A DNA stretch of 64,000 nt. Source: Plasmopara viticola. Taxonomy: Eukaryota > Oomycota > Peronosporomycetes > Peronosporales > Peronosporaceae. A program made the translations under genes and the position numbers. The stretch is taken from the NCBI GenBank assembly GCA_001695595.3, contig MBPM02000008.1, positions 558,001-622,000 on the forward strand. The letters run 5' to 3'. This document shows, piece after piece, positions 9,457-22,474 of the stretch; the stretch's first letter is position 1; every line of letters begins with the position of its first letter. The notes under the pieces were generated by a model that was not told the origin of the DNA, searched no databases, and was given only the letters and a program-made list of their open reading frames with translations.

Positions 9457-12400
9457 CCCTATGAAGAAGTTAAAAGCGGATATTTCGATCAGGGAAAATA
9501 CTTGTGCATTAATTAGGTACGACGGCAACCGTGGTAATTTAGCGTTGTCCTGCAGCAATGCACACGTCTATACAACTAATGCTACTTAAAATGAATTTAT
9601 AATGTCAGTCCTCGACTGACATTTTGCGCACTTCCGAATCAAAGAGTGACCAAGCGCACTAAGCGCTATATGTCTTGTAATAGTTTTTGTGCTCAAGATG
9701 TACACATAGGGTTCGCAATCAGATAAAAGAATGGACGAATATGACGTCACAGAGTTATGAACATGAGGACAATTGGTGATTCGGACACTTATGTGGATAA
9801 TCAAGCATTGTGTATAGTAAATCTGGTACAAGCAATCTAAGAAGCTTTTGAGGCAGGATAAGCGTAGATATAGCACATAGTTAAGAGTTGAGTATCTAGC
9901 ATTATATTTACCCCTTAATGCGCACGCGTATCTATCAACACGTTGGGGACCAAAGACGGCTTTGGACAATGTTTCAAGCGCGGTAAATTCAGTCAGCTTT
10001 GATAGTAACACAAAAGAGCTGCGAGCCTCCAGTGGCGCCACGATTAGTGCAACGATATCGGTAAATACGCACTTGTAAATTTTGTCCGTTCTAAGCGCGA
10101 CTTGCGCAAATGGAGGTCTCGCAGTTGAAGCGTGATAAAGTCGAGCGGATGTCGGGCGCGGCTAAGAAAAAATGTCTCCAATTTGCTTTTGGCAAAGGTT
10201 ACGGTGGTGCATTGCTAGACATGGATACATTAATCAGCCACTGATGCGCCAAAGAAGCGGACAAGGTCCCATAGCTTAACTCTGGCGGAGATATGGCGCA
10301 TTTGAAACGGAAATGCTCGCAAGCAGCACCACCGTTGAGTGCGTTGTACTTATATTAGGTGCGTTTGGTGGGATCAAATGCACATCAAGCAATGCTAACA
10401 ATGAACGATCGTCGACGAAGATTTACGATCCAATATTTGATGGTTTTGAGCTGCATTGAGGCTAATCCTCTGAGCGCGTGTACTGAAGAAAAACGTATAT
10501 GCGTCAGCTTTAGTACGCTGAAGCAGAATTGGATTCGAAAATGTGAAGACAGACTCGCCAAAGCACCAAGGCTAAGTGCTATTTCAAACTAGCATACTGG
10601 TGCCAGTCTTTAGCGCTTGCTTACGTCATGAAGCAGCCGCATGAGACGTTCAAGGCACGCTTACCGCTTTTCAGACGATCTAAATTTTTGATCTTAGGAT
10701 GAGTTGACGATAGCGCAAACGCTCGACAACATCGTAAACATGAGTAATGATGATCAAGTACGATGGCAACTAAGTCGACTATCTCGCTTTACTTGAGTGA
10801 TAGCACATTTGAAGCAGTCTGTAGGATTAAACGATTGGCTAGAATATTGTGTTTCACGCAACTGAAAGCAAGATACGTGTCGAGATGCAAGCCACAGTCA
10901 GGTAGCTGCTTCGAAAGAATAAAAGGGAATGTTGCCAGTAAGGGCGGATGGAAGTAAGGCACGATAATAGAAGTGACGTAAGCTACATGTTATGCATGCA
11001 AGACGCCAAAGTCATGAGAAAATCCAAATCTTGGACATCAAGTTCATTCGGCATATTTTAGCAATACTGCTCAAAATTACACTGTAGTTTAATGGACAGT
11101 ACTTATTTGCTGCTTCAGTTTGACTGGTTGGCGACATATGACCGCACGTAATGGCGCAAGGTGAACCAATTTTAGACCGTCCGAGGGACGTCTACTATGC
11201 GCCAAAAAGTAGCAAGTAACAATGTATCCTACGGCGAGCTGAATAAAGAAAAATGGACTCTTATACGCGATGACCAACGACAGTAGCGCCGTCCTTTTCT
11301 ATGCCCTCAGCCAGCATTGCTATGTCAAATTCTAAGAGATGGCACTTGTATCAGCTGACGTTTTAGCAGAGAATGTTGAATGATAATGGCCTGTCTGTGT
11401 GCTTTCTTTCCGACCCAGAGCGACTCCTCGTTGGTTTGTCCGCAATAAGGCAGACATTCTGGGCAATCGACCTTTCCTAATCAAAGCAGGTGATCGTTTC
11501 TTAAAAGGCCTCCATGGATATCGTTAGCGACTTCCTTCGGGGTGGAGTGTCTGCCTTGGGTGCCGACGTCATCGATGCTCGTGTTTGTCGAGCATTTATG
11601 TTGCAGAGATAGAAACTTCTACGTACCCCACCCAACATCATTCCTGATTACCTCAGTGGATTTAAGAAATGTATATCGTCACCGTCTCACTACTTATGAA
11701 GGTGCCATCCGCGGAGGTGGAATATTTGTGATTTGGCGTGAGCATTCGCTTGCTTTCGAGCAATCCCAATAAAAGCTGTGCACTAAGCTTCCGCGCTAAA
11801 GAAAGGCAAGTCGTTGATGCGCTAATACCCTTAAAAATGGTGATATCTCGCTTTATTCATCGTCACAAAGCCACCATACATGACCGATAGGTGTTTCGTC
11901 GTGACAAACATAAAGGTATGACTCGGCTTTGTGTCACCCGAACCTGTAGTAAGAGTCGTCTTCTTTAAAACATCGTAAGGAATACGTCGTAGTGCTCTCA
12001 TCCGCTTGAAGCTTTAACGCCATACGCCCTTAAAGTCGACCGAGATTGACGCGTGACTGCGTCTGGCATCGCGGTAGTTGCATCAGATTCAGTATTTAGG
12101 TGCCCATCTTTTGGTGCGTGAGCTTCGGTCATCACGCCTCTGTGTGTCGCACACCAGCACTCATGTTGACTTATATAGGGTCACATATGCCCTCTAACTT
12201 TCTAGAAGCCGCAAATGCAATAAGTAATCCCATTTATAATGAAACCAATTTTTGACTTTTAAGAATGGAATAGGGCATATCAACGCTATCACTGCGAGTA
12301 GTCAATCATCGCCAGCCTTTGTGTAACAGATACTTTGCGCGCTTTTGAACTTGGGAGCGGCAAACTTCGTAATCCGTGCGTCATTCCAAAAAGTTACTGT

Positions 12401-13334
12401 TCGTCTGTTAAGTATCTTAGCGAAGTCATCGACAGACTTGCTGGCGGTAGGTCGAAATATTGTAGTTTTAAGCTTGACGACTTCTTCGGCAGCGACAATG
12501 TCTTGGTCAGTAAAATAAAGGCTCCTCTGCTGTTCCAGGAAAGACAATGTTTAAAAATAGCACACTTTTAGTCGTGCTCGTTTATGCATTTAAATTCATT
12601 GTTTGTATTTTGTGGTCGTGCGATATAATTAGTCATTGGCCATCTATCGTACAAGTGTCGCCTTAGAGCGACCTGACCTACGTAAAGTGCGGGTTGGCGG
12701 GACAATGATTGTCCACTTTAGGTTTTGCCCTTATTTTGGCCAGACAAAGCGAACGGCCTCCCGTCATGGTGAGTGACAAGGCTTTTGCACCATGCACTGT
12801 ACAGACGGAGAACCATGCGTTTCTTTGCGTAACCTCAACGCTAATAATTGATAGATCAACGGTCAGAAGAGCCCCGCATTGACGTCAGAAAGTAAAACGG
12901 GTAGCTCTCCAGCATCAAGAGAAGACGATTGAGAAAAAACATCCACACTACGAAGAAATGATTGAGAAAGAGCCTTTGGGTCGAACGAAGGCTTGGAGGT
13001 TGGTATTAAGTGAGGGTCTTAGAATACAATTCAGGTACGGGTTTCTACACAATGAAACGGTCAAACACAGGCTAATATATGGCAGTCGACCGAAAAATTC
13101 TGCTAGAAAATGAGTCTATGATGTACATCTCAATCAAGTGGTAGCGCTAAAGGTGACTCTTGCGAAAGCACCATTGCGAGAGAATAACGCAGATTCGCCA
13201 AACTCTCTAGATGTTAAGTTATGTGCCTTCTTAGTGCCTCTCAAGACTGCTTTATACGGCAACGGCGAGAAGGTGATATGGTCTTCAGGATAAATGACCA
13301 CTACTTCGGCTATGCTATCGGCCTTACAAGCCTG

Positions 13335-13670
13335 TTAGGATGATACTATAAACATCTCCTTCAGCTCCAGTAGCGTAATCTCTGAAGTAATAGTTGTAAA
13401 CTCAAACCTACCTTCGAAAGTTTCGTCATCCACTTGTATAAGGGTTAATAACGGGGCGCTTTTATCTTTATTCGACTTGCCTGTCTTAGACCCACACCCG
13501 ATCAACGCGAGACGCCCTACATTGCTCGATGAGGACAATAGATCGCCGTCTACAACTTGACGAAATCGAGGGTCTTTGAGCATGCTCCGCGTTAATCTAA
13601 TTCTAGCACAAATACGCATTGACTCATTAACGTCATCATCAACAGCCAAGGAAGAAAGGGATCTGCTCAT
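13335..13670 (-). CDS. Hypothetical ORF, possible gene remnant
   Basis: An ATG-started frame of 111 codons, open for a further 15 codons upstream. It has coding-like composition (NESMRICARIRLTRSML, LALIGCGSKTGKSNKDK) but no recognised domain. It sits alone in decayed DNA with no splice partner. It is most likely part of an old mobile element or gene fragment. Confidence 0.2.
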   Translation of the reverse strand: MSRSLSSLAVDDDVNESMRICARIRLTRSMLKDPRFRQVVDGDLLSSSSNVGRLALIGCGSKTGKSNKDKSAPLLTLIQVDDETFEGRFEFTTITSEITLLELKEMFIVSS

Positions 13671-16639
13671 CGGACCCCTCGCTTGGCGTAATATGTGCCA
13701 CGCCACGTCCCTCAAAAAATGGCGCCCCGGATACCAACCTTCAACCGACTACTCCACTCCTATTACACGGCAAGCGCTCCCTCCACGGGCAACTTAACGT
13801 GACACTCCACATGCAGCAGAAAAGCAGCGCCTTGATGCATTGAGCCATGCTTAACGGCGGTTTGCAGAGAGCGCGGTTTGGCTAAAAGCCAGCCAGACAT
13901 GCTGAAGTGTTGTCCTGTGTGATTACCGCTTAGTAGCTTTGGTAACAGTCCACGAAGTAACTGATTGTGCTTTGGCTCAAATCAACCTTGTAGAAGACGA
14001 CTTGCAGCGAGTAATATGTCGTACAAAATTGTTCATGTGTCACTCCGAGCGCGAAGATAGAGCCGCGTTAGTCCTGCTTTGGCTTGAACCCAATCATATT
14101 ATTTCTGAGATGCAGCAAGTGCTGCATCTCTCAAGCACCTCCACGTACCCGACTCTTGCCCTTGACTCCTTAAGGTTTCATATATGACAATATTACGCCC
14201 AACATGTGGATGCATTTTCGCCAAGAGCGCTTCTACTTTCTAGCAGAGGTGCGTACATGACTCACCAAAGCTTCACTAGAACTCAAGCAGGTGTCTTTTA
14301 CACCCAATCAACCCAGAAGTCGTGGCACTCGGGCGATACCATTTCCAAGATAAGGTCTAAGCCTAGACAAAAACAGCAAGTAAAGGATTTTAACACCAAG
14401 ATTCTAGGTATAGTGACCTTCGTTCCTGTCACTAAGCTTGAGAAGATCATTCTGTGCTGGTATAGTGGTAGATTTGTTGCATAATTTTTGCCTTCGACAG
14501 TGGCACATCAAACATTATCCACCGACGCTCGGGAGTCGACAAGAAGAACTGTCTGAAGCTTACGTTTTGCGTTTGCCTCTGATCAATTAAACGAGTACAA
14601 TTCGTACCTTATATCCGCATTGATGCGCAACATAAATCTTTTATTCTTCAACAGACATCGTTGCGTCAACTGGGTGTTGTCGTATACGATCAAATCACAG
14701 CAACATTCGTGAAGCTGAAAACCTCGTAGGCTTGGATGCAAAATTGTCAAAGTAAAACATTGCGACATGATTGTACACCTAGAAGAGCTCAAAGTGATGC
14801 TTTAAGAAGCAGTGTGACGAACATTTTTGCGTTTACGGGTATCTGGATCCTACCAGACTTACACCCCGATGCAGACGATAACCACCGTGGATAGATTAGG
14901 GATTGCGAAGGTTTGTTGCTAATTGATTAGAATGATGTCACTTCTAGCCGCTTTGAAATGAATGGCCCTTTCTTGTCTGAGCCTAGAAGTCATAGGCACT
15001 ACACATTCAAACTTTCAAGGCACATGGGTGCCCAGTAGGAGTGTTAATGATTAGTGGCAACCCGCTAATTGAATGACCAAATAAAACAATTTAATCAGAA
15101 CATTATTTGGCCAAAAAAAATGCCAGCAGGTTACAAGTGTGGAGCTGATTTAAATCAAAGAGGGGGTTTAATGTCGTTCACAGTCGTTCACAAGGCGAAT
15201 CATTAAAGCCTTTTTATGTAAAAGTCATTGACCTCGGGATCAAAATCGATTGATAATAAAGGCCCTCAGCAGATGTAGCTTGACTCAATAGGAGCTACTA
15301 TGCCATGGGTCCATATGATTGGAACCAAGAGAAATGAATAGCAGCAGTTCAAGATTCAAGGCTTGAACATGTAAATGTTGCCGTTTAGCAGCTTTAAGAG
15401 AAAAAATTGTCACCAGTACCACCACAAACACCGTTCACCGTGGCTTCGAGCCAACAGATTAAGAAGCTAAACGTCGGCATGAAATCTGTCTCCTTCGATG
15501 GTCAATAGCATGATTCTAGCGATCCATACCGTCTATAACTATGGTGGTGGGTACGCAGTTGATCGCCCCTCGTATTTAGTCAGCGAAACCACGACATGTC
15601 ATGTTCACTATCTTTAAATCATTCTGTGAGCGAGTCTGTTCATAGTTGCACTTCTCTTGAATAGCACTTTAAGTCTCGTTGCCGCTTTCACACAAAAAGT
15701 TTAATAAATGCGAGGCATGCATCCGCTAAAAAAAGGGATACAGTCACCCTGAAAGAATGGGAGCCGTTAACTCTTTTGGAGTAAGAGAATATACTTCCCT
15801 AGTCCTGGTGTAGCTTGAAGTCGACCAGTAGGAGCACTGGTATCAACAATTTATTTTCATGTTTGTCAGAATACAAAACACTTAGTTGATGTGGCTATAC
15901 TGATGAGTGCCATTCAGGTGAGAAGTAACGTTGCCATGCGCACCAAATGTATGAGTTTACGGACGCTTTCTCGGGTTGACTTTCTTGATCAGAATCGTAA
16001 GGAGATCCTAAATTGTGCCTCCGGTAGACTATCTACCTGCATGGTTAAAGGAGTGACGGCAAAGTGCTACTGGGTGTAACGGGATATATTTTCACCTTTC
16101 ATAGGAGGCACGAAGGGAATTTTACGATCTTGTTTGAGAAACTTAACTTCACTAAATTTTTCGAATCGCAAAACTTGAAGTTTGCTATCTATCGTCATAA
16201 CTTTTACTTTTGATACGTGCCTATATTTTGGATCACAATTATGGCAACTTTTGACATATATAGTTCTATTATGACTTGGGAGCTCAGCTTTGTACATAAA
16301 TGTTCGGTTTTTGTGCTGATACTTATCGACAACATGATTGGTTCATGGACATTACCGGTATTTTGTGCTAAACTTCGTGTGATGCTGATGCTTGCACCAC
16401 TACAGGAACTGCACGACTTCCACACCTTAAATGTTCTCACTAACATTACGCTTGCAATCGAGATAAAGTCGCTCACCGTTCGGATCATACTGTACACAGC
16501 AGCACTGTCTCTGATTACAGCAGCTGAGTTGACGAGCACACCTGTGCTCTGTCGATGATAGTGACCGACCGTGTGGCTCGAGTGATTAGTCGCTCGAATT
16601 GAGACCGGAATGTGCTAGGTTCGATCTTTTCTGGACCGA

Positions 16640-16870
16640 ATTGAGGCAGTTGGAGATAGATCACTAATGGGGACGACCAATCACATCCAAAAGTGTGACC
16701 GCCTTACCCGAATGGGTGGGTGATAGTTAAGTAGACTGGACGCCCCACTGACCGAAAGAGCACCATAGTGTAATGAGAGGTACGGAACTTGGTCCTATAA
16801 TGGATCAAAAAGCTAGCTACTAGCATTCCGCACTAGAGACTAGCCTGTAAAGTCCGGTAGCATACACCTC
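16640..16870 (+). repeat. Diverged dispersed repeat, copy 1
   Basis: It shares ordered blocks with 28325-28510: GTGACCGCCTT; a GGGTGG-rich block; then GGACRCCCCACTGAC followed by a GARAGGTAYGRAAY-type block. Divergence is high. The layout would fit a solo LTR or a non-coding element end, but no termini were defined. Confidence 0.35.
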
Positions 16871-17168
16871 TATCGATGATAGCAATTGTATTTTGCCTTT
16901 ATCCAATCTTGGACTGGGGCTACAATACAGGAATGAGCGATTTAAGCGTACTGTGTGTGCGATGACGACACTATAATAACGGTGCTACGTATTGTGGTAA
17001 ACGCCACTTTAGATCTCATGTATACCAAATCAAGCATGATTGAGCCTTATAAGTGACCGTCTGCTACCGAAGCAACGCTCCTAGTGTGGGTACGATAGAA
17101 TGCCACATGTGTACAAACTTGTTGCGACTATACAAGTTGGTCATTTTGTTATGAAAAGGATCACTGTA

Positions 17169-17492
17169 TTTGTATTGTATTACGTTATCGCGTTGCCAAG
17201 TTATGCACGTGCTAGGCTCAGTCTGGCTAGTCCACGGCAAAGAGTGGTGTCCGCATACGTCGGGTTTCATTCGGCGGGCAGTGCAGCCAGCACCGAGGTC
17301 GTGAGGGTCTTCCATTATTTTGCTCAGCTCTGACTTGGTAAGAGCCCAGGTGGCGCCCGGTGCTGGAGACCGTCGCGTCGAAGGTGAGACTCGTTAGAGA
17401 CCTGCAGATGCCCGAGAGCACCTGCCCGAAGCGCGCGAGCATTAAAGCCCCCGCGCTTGGAAGGAGGGCGTCACCCCAACCTTTTCCAAGCT
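17169..17492 (-). mobile_element. SINE-like LINE derivative, copy A (324 bp)
   Basis: The element is on the minus strand and flanked by direct repeats AGGATCACTGTA at 17157-17168 and 17493-17504, a clear target-site duplication. Its 5' end (high coordinate) carries the GGTTGGGGTGACGCCCTCC block. Its 3' end (low coordinate) carries the LINE 3' end followed by a short ACAAT-type repeat tail. Between them only TGGGCTCTTACCAAGTCAGA and the LINE 3' block remain, the same joins as in copies C and D. It is non-coding and must depend on LINE machinery in trans. Confidence 0.85.
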
Positions 17493-17901
17493 AGGATCAC
17501 TGTAATATTTCAATAAGAAAGCAAATAATATTTCACTTGCCGAAGACTATGCTATAAATTTACTAAATATATTCTTTACAGAATGATCATTTATCGTCCA
17601 CACAATCAGTTAACAATGCAAAATTTGGTTACGTGTCTTACTCTTGAAGACGTCAAAGACTGCGGTCCAGATGGACGTAACGAGATCATGTACCCATAAC
17701 GGGCCAACTCTTGCGAGTGGACAAAATGACGCATCGTACAGACAAGCAGATATATCTGCAATAAAAAAAAATAAGAGCTACAATCGATAGACAGCTCAGC
17801 TGATACAGATGGAAGAGAAACATGTGAGCAAAACATTAAGTGCTTTCATTATTTACATGCGCCGAGGCGCTTAATGCTAGTGACATTGTTGACTTGACAT
17901 T

Positions 17902-18120
17902 CTAAAGGATTCCTTCTACGTAATTTAACCATCTGTATTTTTTAAGTGGTTTGAGGATTGGTTTTTTGACCCTGAGTTTCTTGAGAAAATCCTTTAATTT
18001 TGACTTTTCCATCTTTCGTTTGGCGATTTCGACAAGTTTGTCGGGATTCGTGGAAGTCGAGTCGGCCATCTGCGCGAGGCATAATACTGCTACCACCCAA
18101 AGCTTCAAGCTCACACGCAT
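17902..18120 (-). CDS. Small secreted lysine-rich cationic peptide, candidate
   Basis: An ATG at 18120 opens a 72-residue frame. Residues 1-21 look like a classical signal peptide (basic start, then KLWVVAVLCLAQMADS). The predicted mature part of about 51 residues is rich in Lys (about 13) and contains an amphipathic stretch, KSKLKDFLKKLRVKKPILKP, followed by KKYRWLNYVEGIL. There are no cysteines in the mature part and no RxLR motif. The frame stays open upstream to 18195, but the internal ATG gives the clean signal peptide. It lies between repeat insertions. It could be a secreted effector-like or membrane-active peptide; homology is unknown, and it may be a chance ORF. Confidence 0.42.
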   Translation of the reverse strand: MRVSLKLWVVAVLCLAQMADSTSTNPDKLVEIAKRKMEKSKLKDFLKKLRVKKPILKPLKKYRWLNYVEGIL

Positions 18121-19778
18121 TGGAGAGGCTGGTCGAGCGAATAGTGCAAAAGTGCTGTAATGAAGCTCCGTGGAATCGACGACCAGGTCTTTCAAGTGTC
18201 ACAAAAATGTGATCTACCACCGAACCCCTATGTTGTGAAGACGACTGGACGTGATATATTAACGATCACGGAGCTCAACATATGTTGACCACACCTAGAT
18301 GTAGCTAGAAATTGTGGAATATTTGTCAGATGATGCTAATGATACCGCACACATAGTACGTTTTTTATCAAGCATTGCAACGCTATGCCCTTGAATTTTC
18401 GAGGCTGCACATACAGCAGCTACGCAAACCATCCTTGCTATATTGTCAGCTGTATCTCGAGCCCGTTCAATACGGTTCAAGCGGGAGCAAATCTGCGAAT
18501 AGACTGTTAGTATATTTATCAACACGAGATGTGAGAACCTATTCGCGGATACAAAACACATTTCTGAAAAAAGGCTGAGGCGCTCTATACTTAGATGCTG
18601 TATTAAGAAAATAAACTTCAGATTTCAAATCTTTCTGCATTGTCCTAAACCTGATTTGAGATATGTAGGTTTACACCATACACTCTACCTCTACCTTCAA
18701 TAGATTAAGCCTGTCAATTCCCGCTTTGTGATATAATAATAGGGCGTTGACCGCATAACGATCCTAGATGATGCAGTTTGCGAAGGGCAGTACAAAGACA
18801 GTCATTGAACACGGATAGTCTCACGGTCTGTGCGACCAGAATGCAAAGCAGAAGCTACTGCAATCGTCGTATTTAATGGCATCGTTAAAAAGCAATGAGG
18901 GAAATGCTCGTAGTGTGCAAGTGCCATGGCATTGAAGAAGACGTCGTTCTTACCGCTGGTTGCTTGTAACGTTATTGAATATCGATTCTCTATTTTGTCA
19001 GGAAGTCTCAGCAGCGATTGCGAACTGACGTCTATGGCATAATAAGTCATACTAGAATGATGTTAAGACGACGGATCATATGTAATTGAAACGGACTTTA
19101 ATCAAAGGTGCTCCATCGTGGTACCAAACAAACTTTGCTTCAAGGTCCGTGCGACGCATGTACTCGAAGATGGAGTGGCAAGTTCATTGAGGTTTTGTCG
19201 CTTTAAGTTTGACAGAAAGTAACGACAAAGCGCTTAATATTGGCATCAATATCTACGCCGATGTTCCGGTAGTAAACACAAGACTCTGGCTGATAACAAG
19301 CTCGACATATTTGATCAAGTTTTTTTACTCGTGCAGATGAAGACAATTGTTGCTACATGACCTTGAAGAAATCAATACTTATGTCGAAGATGTTGACCAG
19401 CTCTTGAGATTCTTATGCCAGCCGGTTTTGGCTGCGCGCGCTCCCACTATACTATTTGCCAAGCACGCGCTTTTGACACGACGTCAGCTTTTTTGTCGTA
19501 TGTCTTTTAACGTGACACAGCGGAGGGATTTAGTTAACAAGTAGTCAGTTGTGGCGCGAATCGTGGAGCGAATTCTCACAGTGTTTATTTCATCTTGCTA
19601 AAGTCGCAGGAGCACGATAAGGTCTCGATCCAGAGTCTTACGCTGCTTGCTGTAATTAGGTGCGGAACCACGTCCTTTAAAAATTTCTACAACGATCAAG
19701 AATGCACCAAGACAACATAGTGCACGCCAATAATATCGCGCTGGGCGATCGTATAGTCTAAATCAACGATGCTAGTAA
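18121..19778. other. No recognisable gene
   Basis: Only short frames on both strands without motifs. The stretch ends at the left target-site duplication (19765-19778) of the LINE copy. Confidence 0.45.
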
Positions 19779-20902
19779 TGTAATGTATTACGTTATCGCG
19801 TTGCCAAGGTATGCACGTGCTAGGCTCAGTCTGGCTAGTCCACGGCATAGAGTGGTGTCCGCATACGTCGAGTCTCGTTCGGCGGGCAGTGCATCCAGCA
19901 CCGAGGTCAAATGGGTCTTCCATTTCTTTCGGTCTTGTGCAAGGGTACGTACCACTTCGAGGTCTTGTGCTATCCGGAGTCGAAAGCCGGAGCCACGGGA
20001 AACAAGATTGTGGTCGAGTGTCGAGGGAGCGTGGTGCGGGGACGTCCGCGCCATTTTGCTGCGGTGGAGAAGAAGTAGGCACGCATCTGGAGTTTAGCTG
20101 GAATGTCGGGATTGCGGCGAAGTACATGGCCAAACAGGCGCCAGCGAGCTTGTGTCAGTCGTAGTCTCAGCGGCCGCTCATCACAGAGGTCGTAGAGTCT
20201 TGCATTCGAAATGGGTCGGGGGTAGCGATAGCCAAGAGCGTAGCGAAGCTGGCGGCGATGGAAACTCTCAAAGGCCGTGGAGCTCTGACTTGGTAAGAGC
20301 CCAGTTGTACAGCAGAATCGGTAGAACGTAGGTGTTGTACAATCGAATGCGTGTCTTGGGCGAGATGAACGTGGGGCGGAGCCAGACGGACCAGAGGCGG
20401 TGGAGCGCGAGGGTGGCCAGGGACTTGCGTCGGGATAGATCTTTAATATCGCCGAGGAGTGTTCCGAGCTTCTTAGTGTGGTGCCAGGTTTCTTCTCGGG
20501 ATCGGGCGTGTCGAGTGGCGCCCGACGGGTTGCAGTGGCGGCGGATTTCGGTGACTTCGGTCTTGGCTTCGATTTTTTTTTTTTCAGGGTTAGAAGGAAG
20601 TCATCAATGCGGTGCTCACCTCTATCGTAGATCTTGGTTTCGCGAAGGCCAAGGATATCGATGCGGTAGCGCCTTCGGGGAGTGTTACGTGCTTCTTGCG
20701 CTTCGAACCTAGAGAATTCACATTAAAGGGGCCAATCCGGATGCGGTCGGCGCGATTAAGGGCGTGGAAGGGGGTTTGGCCTGGTGCTGGAGACCGTCGC
20801 GTCGAGGGTGAGACTCGTTAGAGACCTGCAGATGCCCGAGAGCACCTGCCCGAAGCGCGCGAGCATTAAGCCCCCGCGCTTGGAAGGAGGGCGTCACCCC
20901 AA
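19779..20902 (-). mobile_element. Internally deleted non-LTR retrotransposon (LINE), copy B
   Basis: A 1124 bp element on the minus strand flanked by the 14 bp duplication AACGATGCTAGTAA (19765-19778 and 20903-20916). Read from its 5' end, it has the same leader as the short copies. It then has the start of an endonuclease domain (RIGPFNVNSL about 20735-20705, and YRIDILGLRETKIYD about 20670-20625, the latter with the Glu expected in EEP/APE nucleases). After that it jumps to the region after the reverse transcriptase (RIRLYNTYVLPILLYNWAL about 20350-20290, RWRLFGHV near 20150). It ends with AQDRKKWKT and a short tail. The reverse transcriptase core is missing and frames are broken, so it is inactive. 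A poly-T run near 20570 marks part of the scrambled middle. Confidence 0.85.
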
Positions 20903-21051
20903 AACGATGCTAGTAAATAAAAAAATCAAGCACGTCCTTTAAATCTGAGTTATTTTCGTAACCACCCGTTGCAAATTTGACTAAGTTTGATAAGTAGTAT
21001 TATACTACTTACCTGCTCCAAAATAAATAGTCACAATTCGCGTAGCATACA

Positions 21052-22474
<1,423 letters not shown>

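Larger units (their letters stand above)
7908..17168. other. Gene-poor repeat-rich stretch
   Basis: About 9 kb with no gene I can support beyond the weak ORF at 13335. Open frames are short, mostly lack ATG, and alternate strands without splice-compatible continuity. It contains a putative TIR element (8475-9456) and a diverged repeat near 16.6 kb. The rest looks like decayed transposon DNA without recognisable domains. A TATATAGGG promoter-like string near 12175, with mixed sequence downstream, could be an LTR relic but was not paired with a partner. Confidence 0.45.

Noticed and set aside
16204..16558. Two overlapping 110-codon frames on opposite strands
   Set aside because: No motif on either strand, and the frames mirror each other's codon pattern. 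Chance or an old relic.
19696..20133. 145-codon minus-strand frame over the LINE 3' region as a gene
   Set aside because: It lies inside the LINE copy and is out of frame with the recognisable LINE protein segments.
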